DNA from: Paracoccus cavernae
GTDB lineage: Bacteria > Pseudomonadota > Alphaproteobacteria > Rhodobacterales > Rhodobacteraceae
Assembly (NCBI GenBank): GCA_030410095.1
Contig: JAUFRC010000001.1
Location: 322,501 to 386,500, forward strand
Length of the DNA: 64,000 nt
Reading direction: 5' to 3'
Shown here: piece by piece, positions 57,322 to 64,000 of the stretch
Layout: every line of letters begins with the position of its first letter
Position numbering within the stretch: position 1 is the first letter of the stretch
The notes under the pieces: model-generated
Seen by the model: only the letters and a program-made list of their open reading frames with translations
Database searches by the model: none
What the model was told of the DNA's origin: nothing
Position numbers and translations under genes: made by a program

Positions 57322-58308
57322 ATGAAAAGCCCGATCAGTCGCCGGACCGCCCTAGGCACGCTCGCTGCGGGGCTGCCTCCCCTTGATCACTTCGGCGCCT
57401 GCCCGCGCCGCCGCGCCGCCGGTGGGCGCACCGACCGGCTCGAGCTATCGCTTCAAGATCGGCGAATTCGAGGTCACGGCGCTTTACGACGGCTACTACC
57501 CGCTCAAGACCGAGACCTTCGTCACCAACCAGCCGGTCGAGGCAGTGATCAAGGCCCTAGACGATGTCTTTCTGCCGCCCACAATCGTTCCGACCCCGAT
57601 GACGCCGCTGGTGATCAACACCGGCAAGAATCTCGTGCTGATCGATACGGGCAACGGCGACTTGCTGCCCGATGTCGCGGGCTATACCGCCAAGAACATG
57701 CGCGCGGCGGGCATCGATCCAGCCGCCATCGACACGATCATCATCTCGCACTTCCATGTCGATCATGTCTGCGGGATCCGGCTGATGGACGGGACCTATC
57801 AATTCCCCAATGCGCAGATCCATGTACCCGAGCTGGAGTGGGCGCATTGGATGGATGATCGAACCAGTCGCGCGCGCCCGAACGCCAGCAGATCTATTTC
57901 AATCAGGCGCGCCGGATCTTCCTGCCGATCGAAAAGGATGTCGAGCGTTTCGGCGATGATCAGGAGATCGTGCCCGGCATCCGCTCGATCTGGACGCCCG
58001 GCCATACCCCCGGGCATACATCCTTCATGGTGACCTCGGGCGAGGCGCAGCTTCTGGTCTGGGGTGATGTGACCAATTTCACCGATATCGTGCTGCGCTT
58101 CCCGCTCTGGACGCCCTCTGCCGATATGGACCAACAGGTCGCTTTGTCGACACGGATGCGCATGCTGGACATGGCGACGGCCGACCGGATGCGGGTGAGC
58201 TGCTTCCACGGCCCGTTCCCCGGCAACGGCTATATCCGCAAGATCACGGATGAAGAGTACCGGCTGGTGCCGCTGCAATGGACCGAGCATCTGGACGGCT
58301 GGAAGTAG
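57322..58308 (+). CDS. Tat-exported metallo-beta-lactamase-fold hydrolase
   Basis: N terminus MKSPISRRTALGTLAAGLPP has a twin-arginine signal. The mature part shows YRFKIGEFEVTALYDGYYPL, LIDTGNGDLLPDVAGY, the zinc motif IISHFHVDHVCG (HxHxDH), IWTPGHTPGHTSFMV and LVWGDVTNF, typical of MBL-fold enzymes such as lactonases and related hydrolases. Breaks near 57380 and 57858 are needed to join the signal, middle and end; the first equals one extra or two missing bases. About 328 residues. GGAG ribosome site. Substrate unknown. Confidence 0.85.
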
Positions 58309-58531
58309 CACCTGCCGAAGGCGATCAGCGCGGCTCCGGCAGCCCTGTCGGGGCCTGCTGCGTCCATTCATGAGGTGTGTGCCGGATCCCTGCGCGGCCC
58401 CTCCGGCAGTCGGTCGGCGGCGGCTTTCGATGTCCGAAAACCCGCAAGACAGGCGCAGACATGCGGTCAAAGCGAGACAAACCGGCCTAAAGCGGATCCG
58501 GTAAAAGCGCAACAATTTCAAAGGGAAGAAG

Positions 58532-58607
58532 TGGTGCCCGGAGACGGATTCGAACCGCCGACACGCGGATTTTCAATCCGCTGCTCTACCAACTGAGCTA
58601 TCCGGGC
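58532..58607 (-). tRNA. tRNA-Phe (GAA)
   Basis: 76 bases with encoded CCA on the minus strand. Acceptor GCCCGGA/TCCGGGC, D-loop AGTTGGTAGA, anticodon loop TTGAAAA between GCGGA and TCCGC giving GAA, T-loop TTCGAAT. It follows yacG on the same strand and may share its transcript. Confidence 0.97.
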
Positions 58608-58682
58608 GAAGCATCATCTGCTTGCTGAGGGGGTTATTAAGTGGCTGTGACGGGACTGTCCAGACCTGAAATGAAGAAAAAT

Positions 58683-58838
58683 TCACTCTTCGGGAATATT
58701 CTCTGAAGCAGGTTCCGCAGGGATGCGGTAATCGCCCCGCAACCAATGTGCGAGGTCGATATCGGCGCAACGTTTCGAACAAAACGGCGCATATTCAGCT
58801 GTGGAGGGCTTGCCGCAAATCGGACATTTCGCCGCCAT
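58683..58838 (-). CDS. yacG: DNA gyrase inhibitor YacG (zinc-binding)
   Basis: 51-residue protein starting [20 protein letters not shown], continuing SKRCADIDLAHWLRGDYRIP. Four Cys (CPIC and FCSKRC) form the zinc site of YacG, a small inhibitor of DNA gyrase in E. coli. Intact. The start codon touches or overlaps the end of the ribonuclease gene upstream, so it is translationally coupled in the infA-maf-rng-yacG cluster. Confidence 0.93.
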   Translation of the reverse strand: MAAKCPICGKPSTAEYAPFCSKRCADIDLAHWLRGDYRIPAEPASENIPEE

Positions 58839-59887
58839 CATGCCCTCCGGCGAGTCGCGACAGCAAAATCCGGTCGCGCTTGCGGTTCAGCTCGAAGAGC
58901 CCCATCGCGGTCCAGCCGATCAGCACGGTTTCTGCCGTTTCCGCCTTGAAAGCGGCGCGCAGAACCTGCTCGAGCGTGCCGCGGTCGCGTTTTGCGATCG
59001 GCGCGAAATCGATCACGATCTGGCCGCCGATTCCGCGCAGACGCAGCTGGCGCGGCAGGTCGCGGGCCAAAGCGATATTGGCCTTGAGACCCGCGGCGGG
59101 CGAGGTGTCGCTGCCGGTGTTGACGTCGATCGCGCTCAGCGCGCGCAAGGATTCGATCGAGGCCCATGCGCCCCCGTCCAGATCGACGCGGGTCGACAAA
59201 AGCGCGGCGACGGCATCCTCGGCCCCCGATTGGGCAAAGGATCATCGCCTTCCTCGATCGCGTCGGGCTCGGGCTGGGCCCAGTCGCGCCAGGCGGCCTC
59301 GGCAGGGAGGGTGCATCGAGCAAAAGTTCGGGCGAGCCCTCGAGATCCTCGGCCAAAGCGACGGAAAGACCGACCAGCCCCTCGAGCTCTTCGCGGATCT
59401 CGTCATCCTCGGCCAAAACGGCGGCGCTGCGGATGATGATGCCGGGCGGATCCGCGAGTTCGGCAATTGCGGCCTCGCAGATTTCGGTCAGGGCCGCGCG
59501 TTCGTCCGCATCCTTGATCTGGCGCGAGACGTTCACGCCGCCCGCGCCGGGCGTGACGATGACATTGCGGCCGCGCAGCAGGATGCGCCCCGAGCAGGGA
59601 ACCGCCTTGCCGTCCTCGGCAACGCCGGTGACCTGAACGATCAGCGACTGGCCTTCGCTCAGGCCGTTGCGGTCGCGCAGATAGCCGCGTGCGCCTTCGG
59701 GCAGGCGCAGGAAGACGCCGCCCTGGCCCTTGACCAGACGCTCGACCTTGGCGCGGCAGATCGCGCCCGGTGGAAGCGGGGTCAGGTCGCTGGAATCGAT
59801 AAAGAGATCCTCGAGCCGTCCGTCGACGAGCAGCGCGGCGGCTTCCTGGCCCAGAACGCGGCCGATAATGACCTGACGGCCCTTCAT
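58838..59887 (-). CDS. rng: Ribonuclease E/G family protein
   Basis: Short RNase E/G-type endoribonuclease for rRNA and mRNA processing. N terminus [21 protein letters not shown]1-like [20 protein letters not shown], and the catalytic part [20 protein letters not shown] with [14 protein letters not shown] and [20 protein letters not shown]. Breaks near 59302 and 59229 are each repaired by one base. A third near 58847 is inferred: without it the frame ends at 58795; with one added G it ends LAGGA with TGA at 58838-58840, giving the usual TGATG overlap with yacG. About 350 residues. Confidence 0.85.
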   Translation of the reverse strand: MKGRQVIIGRVLGQEAAALLVDGRLEDLFIDSSDLTPLPPGAICRAKVERLVKGQGGVFLRLPEGARGYLRDRNGLSEGQSLIVQVTGVAEDGKAVPCSGRILLRGRNVIVTPGAGGVNVSRQIKDADERAALTEICEAAIAELADPPGIIIRSAAVLAEDDEIREELEGLVGLSVALAEDLEGSPELLLDAPSLPRPPGATGPSPSPTRSRKAMILCPIGGRGCRRRAFVDPRRSGRGRMGLDRILARAERDRRQHRQRHLARRGSQGQYRFGPRPAAPAASARNRRPDRDRFRADRKTRPRHARAGSARRFQGGNGRNRADRLDRDGALRAEPQARPDFAVATRRRA

Positions 59888-60463
59888 TGGTGATCTCCGT
59901 GAATGCCGGCGCTGGCGAGGAGCGCCGCGGTTTCGGCGAGGGGAAGGCCCACGACCGAGGTAAAGGAACCCTGAAGCCAGGGGACGAAGGCCGAGGCGCG
60001 GCCCTGGATCGCATAGCCGCCCGCCTTTCCCGCCATTCGCCAGAGGCGACATAGCCCGCGATATCCTGCGCGGTGAGGGGCGGAAACGGACGGTGGTTTC
60101 GACCAGCCTTTCGGCAATGCGGTCGGGCAGCGCAAGCGCCACGGCCGTCATGACCTTGTGGCGTCGTCCCGACATGAGGCGCAGGAAGGCTGCCGCCTCG
60201 CGCTCATCCTCGGGCTTGCCGAGGATCTTGCGGCCGACCGCCACCACGGTATCGGCGCAAAGCACGACGCCTTCGGCGCGTCCTTGCAAAGCGGCCGCTT
60301 TCTCGCGGGCCATGCGGCGGACATAGTCGCGCGGTGGCTCGGCGGGATGCGGGGTTTCGTCGATATCGGCAGGCAGGACATGATCCGGACGGATGCCGAT
60401 TTGCGCAAGAAGCTCGAGCCGTCGGGGACTGGCCGAGCCAAGCGTCAGCAGGGGACGTGACAC
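59884..60463 (-). CDS. maf: Maf-family nucleoside triphosphate pyrophosphatase
   Basis: House-cleaning enzyme that hydrolyses non-canonical or excess nucleotides. [20 protein letters not shown] is the Maf start, with [37 protein letters not shown] and the end [20 protein letters not shown]. Breaks in GGGG at 60076-60079 and CCC near 60030 are each repaired by one base ([33 protein letters not shown]), giving about 193 residues. Stop overlaps the rng start (ATGA). Confidence 0.94.
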
Positions 60464-60479
60464 ATCAACCCTTTCCGAA

Positions 60480-60511
60480 TTTGAAAATCGACCGCGTAAA
60501 GCGGTCGATTG
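60480..60511 (-). terminator. Terminator after infA
   Basis: AATCGACCGC at 60486-60495 pairs with GCGGTCGATT at 60501-60510, loop GTAAA. On the minus strand it follows the infA stop directly and is followed by TTTTCAA, so it limits read-through into maf. Confidence 0.85.
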
Positions 60512-60730
60512 TTATTTGAAGCGATAATTGATCCGACCCTTGGTCAGGTCATAGGTGTTCATCTCGACTTGAACACGGTCGCCGGCGAGAACGCGGATGC
60601 GGTTTTTGCGCATCTTGCCTGCCATATGTGCGATGATCTCATGGCCGTTTTCCAGCTCGACCTTGAACGTCGCATTCGGCAGGAGTTCCTTCACGACGCC
60701 GGGGAATTCGAGCAGTTCTTCCTTGGCCAT
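60512..60730 (-). CDS. infA: Translation initiation factor IF-1
   Basis: Intact 72-residue S1/OB-fold factor: [60 protein letters not shown] and [12 protein letters not shown]. It binds the A site of the small ribosomal subunit during initiation. First gene of the infA-maf-rng-yacG cluster. Confidence 0.99.
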   Translation of the reverse strand: MAKEELLEFPGVVKELLPNATFKVELENGHEIIAHMAGKMRKNRIRVLAGDRVQVEMNTYDLTKGRINYRFK

Positions 60731-61038
60731 GGTGTCTCCTGATTTGGCTGCCCGCAATTCGAGCAGGCGCGAGCTACATGCGACCTGGCGGCTGGGTTTT
60801 CAAGGGAATCTGCTGGGAAGACGGCTCCTTGCGCCGGAATAGGGCCTTTCTTGGCCATTCCGCTCGCGATTTGGATGGGGGCGGCTGAAATGGCCGCGAA
60901 GTTTGCGCGGCCCCGCGCCGATGCAGGGCCGGGAAAGAGAAGTGATGCAGCCCGCGCGCGGGTCAGGCCGCGCGAAAGTCTGTTCTTTTCCGGCGCGGTT
61001 TCGGGGCGCTCAGGGTTGCGGTTCGTGTCTATCTGCAC
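60731..61038. other. 308-base region upstream of infA
   Basis: Contains the infA promoter. GGAAT-AG-GGCC at 60836-60846 faces GGCCATTCC at 60853-60861, a bulged 9-bp hairpin that on the minus strand lies about 180 bases after the FliM/FliN-like gene and could end its transcript. No gene recognised. Confidence 0.45.
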
Positions 61039-62419
61039 CTAGCCGAACGAGGGCAGCGTTCCGATGTCGAAGGTGGTTCGCCCTCCGCCTGTTCCGCCGC
61101 CTCTTCGTCATAGGTCAGGACGAAATCCGAGGCGAAAGCGGGTTCGGGGCTTTCGCCCGATGAAGCGCCGAAATCGGGGTCGAAGGTCGGGGCAGAGTCG
61201 AAACCCACGGAGGAGAAGTCTTGGGCGGCGATATCCTGCGCGGGCAGGTGGTTGTCGTCTCCGTCCGGCGGAAGGCGGAAATGGTCGGGCTCTCTCGTGT
61301 CGATCAGGGGCAGGTGGTCGCCCTCGATCAGGCCCGATGGGGGAGACATCACGATCCCTGACGTCCCCGCCCCGTGTTCGGGGCCGTGCAGGCGGATGGC
61401 ATGCAGGCCGTCGGCTTCGCCCAACCGGCCCTTGGCGAGGATCTGGCCGTTGCCGGTTTCGAGACGGGTTTCGTTCAGAATGCCGGTCGGCAGCGCGATG
61501 AGATCGCCCGGCTTGAGGGCGCGGATCGCGCGCAGGGTCATCTGGCGTCGGCAGAGCACGCCTTGCAGCGGGATCGGAGCCTGACGGACGGCCTGCGCGA
61601 GGCTGTCCGGATCGGCGGTGCTTTCTGCGGCATCGGGGAAACCGGAAGGGCCGATGTCGCGGCCTTCGTCGGGCGCAAATCGGCTCTCGGGCGCGATCAC
61701 CGTGAGGGCGGCCATGGTCTTGCCGAAATCCGGCAAAGCGGGGCTTGCCGCTTCCGGAAGCGCCACGAGGATCTTGCCGTCGCGTTGGCCGCCGCTGCCG
61801 ATGCGGAAATTCAGCGTCAGATTGGCGAGGGGGCATCTTCCAGCATCAAAAGAAGCGGGCGGGCGTCATCGAGGAAGCTCGCGTAGCGGTAGCTGGCAAA
61901 ATCGGGGCCCCCGGCGCTATCGGGCAGGGCATTGCCCAGCTCGCAGAGAAGACGGTTAACGAAATCGGCCGTGATCGCGGCATCGGTGCGGGTCGGCTTG
62001 CGCGCCCGAACCGCCCGCGCCGAGACGCGGCCGATCGCCTGCATCTCGATCAGCGAGGCGATCAGCGAAGGGCAAAGCGCGACGACGCCCAAGCGGTCGC
62101 CATCACCTTGAACCACGGCAAGAAGCGCGCGTTCGGGGAAAAGCTCGGCCAGTTCGGCAGGGGTGGCGGGGGCATTGGCGACGTTTTCGACAAAGACCGG
62201 AAGGCCGTAAAGCCGGTCCGCCGTGCGGCCCAAGGCGACTGCTGCCGCGCGGCCGATGTCGACCTCTACCTCGGGCAGGGCGTCGAAATCGGGGGTGAAG
62301 GAGAGCTCCTCGGGCGCGCTTTCTGGCCTGCTCACGATCATGGCGCGCAAAATATCGGCATGGCTCGCGCGACCGCTTGGTGCAAGCGGGGCGGCGATGC
62401 TCGGCTCCGAGCCCTCCAT
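61039..62419 (-). CDS. FliM/FliN-like (SpoA domain) protein
   Basis: The N-terminal two thirds (FTPDFDALPEVEVDIGRAAA, TRTDAAITADFVNRLLCELG) loosely resembles FliM; the SpoA/FliN domain is clear at PIPLQGVLCRRQMTLRAIRA, LKPGDLIALPTGILNETRLE and GEADGLHAIRLHG. The C terminus is a long acidic tail ending IGTLPSFG. Breaks near 61831 and 61068 are repaired by one C each (EDAPLANLTLNFRIGSGG; PPFDIGTLPSFG), giving about 460 residues. Start ATG 62419. It could be a flagellar switch component or part of another secretion or sensing complex; no other flagellar gene is in the window. Confidence 0.7.
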
Positions 62420-62568
62420 CAAGGCCTCCTTCTACAAGACGGGCAGCGGTTTCGCGGGATCGCTGCATTCATTCCCCGCGATATTGGCAGAGAAGTCTTG
62501 CGAAAGTGTTGATCCCGCGCGGATTGATCGCGCGGCACCAAAAGGTTCAGGGCGGAGAACTTGGGTCC

Positions 62569-63240
62569 TCAGAGCTCGTCGAAATAGCGGATGCCCTTGC
62601 CGACCAGATCGGCAAAGCCGCTCGCGCCGAGCTTGTCTTTCAGCGTCATGCTGACATTCGAGACGGTTTTGTAGCTGATCTGCGCCCGTTCGGCGATGTC
62701 GCGATAGGAGAGACCCTCGGCGATGCCGCGCAGGATATGCTCTTCGCGCGGGGTCAGACGCGGCTTGGCGGTGAACATGCCCGGCTGGTTCATCAGCGCG
62801 ATTTTGCGCGCCATATCCGCGGAGACATAATTGCCGCCACGGGCAACCTCGGAAAAGGCCTGGCAGATCTCTTGGGCGGGAGAATCCTTGTTGATCAATC
62901 CGTTGCAACCCGCCTGCAGGGCGCGACGCGCGATGATCGGGCTGCGGTGCATGGTGAAAACCAGAATCGGCTGGCTCGCACCGGCCCGCCGCAGCCGCTC
63001 GATCAGGCGCACGCCCGCGATCTTGGCGTCACCGACCGAGAGGTCGATCACCAGCACGTCGGGACGCTCGCGCCGCCAGGCGCGGAAGGCCTGAAGGGGC
63101 GTCGCCGTCGGGATGACCTCGCAGGGCATGGCGTCATGTACGATCCGGTTCCAGCCCTCGGCCACGACCGGATGGTCGTCCATGATGACGACGCGGCAGG
63201 GGCGCGAGCGGGTCGGGGCAAAGCTGACATGTGCATTCAT
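62569..63240 (-). CDS. LuxR-type (NarL/FixJ) response regulator
   Basis: Intact 223-residue regulator. Receiver domain: RVVIMDDHPVVAEGWNRIVH, phospho-Asp in VLVIDLSVGDAKI, Lys in GLINKDSPAQEI; C-terminal LuxR helix-turn-helix LTPREEHILRGIAEGLSYRD, IAERAQISYKTVSNVSMTLK. Its start overlaps the end of the kinase gene (ATGA), so they form a two-component pair. The FliM/FliN-like gene 150 bases downstream on the same strand may be in the same unit or a target. Confidence 0.92.
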   Translation of the reverse strand: MNAHVSFAPTRSRPCRVVIMDDHPVVAEGWNRIVHDAMPCEVIPTATPLQAFRAWRRERPDVLVIDLSVGDAKIAGVRLIERLRRAGASQPILVFTMHRSPIIARRALQAGCNGLINKDSPAQEICQAFSEVARGGNYVSADMARKIALMNQPGMFTAKPRLTPREEHILRGIAEGLSYRDIAERAQISYKTVSNVSMTLKDKLGASGFADLVGKGIRYFDEL

Positions 63241-64000
63241 AGCGAAATCCGGAGTTCGGTTACCGTTTCGCCGTCAAGACGGGTCGGCGGCTGATAGGTT
63301 GCACCAAGGATCTGCGCGCGCTCCCTTATCCCGTTCAGCCCGAGACCCGAGCGGGTCTTGCCGACGGGGCCGGTGCCGTCGTCGCGAACGCGCGTGACCA
63401 GGGCGGCATGGGCTGCGGCATCGCAGGCAGGGGCGACAGTCATCTCGATGGTGATCCGTGCAGGATTGGCGTGGCGAATGGCGTTCAGAATACTCTCGCG
63501 CACAAAGCGGTAAATGGCAATTCCCGCCGCTTCGCTGCAGCGCGCCTCGGCTGGGGTGGTGATCGAGATATCGACCTCGGGCGCCATTTCCGAGAAATTC
63601 AGCACAAGTTCGTGCAGCAATTCGTCGAGACCGGCTTCGTCGAGGGTCATGGGACGCAGATCCTCGATCGCGCTGCGGGCGGATTTCTGGACCTCCTGCG
63701 CATGGCGGGTGATGGCAGCGAGAGCATCCGCCAATGTCCCGCGATCGTTTGGGCGCTCCGCATCGTTTTCGGGCTGATCGAGCCTTTTTTCGACCGATTG
63801 CGCCTGACCGACGGCAGCGCGCAGGGCGAAAAGCTGCGGCCCCATATCGTCGTGAAGATCGCTCGCGATGCGCGCACGCTCGGTCTCGGCCAGCGTCATC
63901 ATGCGCTCCTGCAGGCGGCGGTTCTCGGCGCGGCCCTCGTCGAGATGGCTGGCAAGGGCGTTCACCCCTTCGGCGAGCCGGTCGATTTCGCGCAAGGACG
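63237..64000 (-). CDS. NarX/DegS-type sensor histidine kinase, N-terminal part beyond the window
   Basis: The visible 254 codons begin with a HAMP-like region (LREIDRLAEGVNALASHLDE), then a HisKA_3 dimerisation domain with the phospho-His in ARIASDLHDDMGPQLFALRA, ATPase motifs FVRESILNAIRHANPARITI (N box) and VRDDGTGPVGKTRSGLGLNG (G boxes), ending ETVTELRISL. It continues past base 64000, so the sensing and membrane part is not seen. Coupled to the response regulator by a 4-base overlap. Confidence 0.9.
   Translation of the reverse strand, partial: SLREIDRLAEGVNALASHLDEGRAENRRLQERMMTLAETERARIASDLHDDMGPQLFALRAAVGQAQSVEKRLDQPENDAERPNDRGTLADALAAITRHAQEVQKSARSAIEDLRPMTLDEAGLDELLHELVLNFSEMAPEVDISITTPAEARCSEAAGIAIYRFVRESILNAIRHANPARITIEMTVAPACDAAAHAALVTRVRDDGTGPVGKTRSGLGLNGIRERAQILGATYQPPTRLDGETVTELRISL

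Noticed and set aside
60691..61038. 115-codon minus-strand ORF overlapping infA
   Set aside because: Overlaps the infA start in another frame and resembles no protein.

Overview
The window looks like chromosomal core DNA of an alphaproteobacterium of the Rhodobacterales, most probably Paracoccus or a close relative. The reasons are: high G+C; an lgt / MidA-type methyltransferase / pgeF / Lrp / trxB block; a DUF465-purE-purK block; an infA-maf-rng-yacG-tRNA-Phe cluster; and a cytochrome c-550-like gene (cycA, with an Ala/Glu-rich C-terminal tail) directly upstream of the aa3 oxidase subunit I gene ctaD, a linkage known from Paracoccus. I see no insertion sequence, prophage, integrase, rRNA operon or CRISPR array.

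The most important technical point is that more than half of the genes are split by single-base frameshifts, roughly one per kilobase (over 60 in total). In nearly every case I worked through, adding back one base in a short homopolymer (GGGG, CCCC, TTT) joins two fragments of a well known protein. Essential genes are affected (lgt, purE, carA, maf, metH), so these are almost certainly sequence errors (homopolymer under-calls). Genes are annotated here across the breaks, with break positions, and are not called pseudogenes.

Layout. 0-7 kb: ubiK-like (partial), lgt, methyltransferase, pgeF, lrp, trxB, two glycosyltransferases. 6.7-10.4 kb: DUF1150 and Hsp20 with a probable RpoH promoter, DUF465, purE, purK, cobalamin aminotransferase. 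10.6-13.3 kb: YbjN, proC, tRNA-binding protein, D-2-hydroxyacid dehydrogenase. 13.3-19.2 kb: an AT-richer gene-free stretch with hairpins, a PhnM paralogue that has lost its metal ligands, corA, a DUF1045 2H phosphoesterase, a TerC-like DUF475 protein and a YjhX-like protein. 19.3-25.4 kb: aminopeptidase P, cobT, cobS, DUF808. 25.6-33.1 kb: FAD oxidoreductase, GH25 lipoprotein, CPBP protease, aspS, DUF1800/DUF1501 pair. 33.1-38.3 kb: response regulator, methylmalonyl-CoA epimerase, DUF1467, EI24/CysZ-like, nitroreductase, DUF167, M48 lipoprotein and two unknown small proteins. 38.3-48.9 kb: ilvH, ilvB, bpt, glnE, a large membrane glycosyltransferase, carA, YqeY. 49-57 kb: DUF2244, ctaD, cycA, lipB, metH, tRNA-Leu. 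57.3-64 kb: Tat-exported metallo-beta-lactamase-fold protein, tRNA-Phe, yacG, rng, maf, infA, a FliM/FliN-like protein and a LuxR-type response regulator with its histidine kinase (cut by the window end).

Functionally this is housekeeping: purine, pyrimidine/arginine (carA), branched-chain amino acid, proline, methionine and cobalamin synthesis (the B12 genes serve MetH and the methylmalonyl-CoA route), respiration, envelope building and protein quality control. I found no clear new multi-gene system. The best candidates for a second look are the apparently inactive PhnM paralogue, the orphan FliM/FliN-like protein beside a two-component pair, the YjhX-like gene with two perfect hairpins upstream, and the hairpin-bearing intergenic region at 13.3-13.8 kb.
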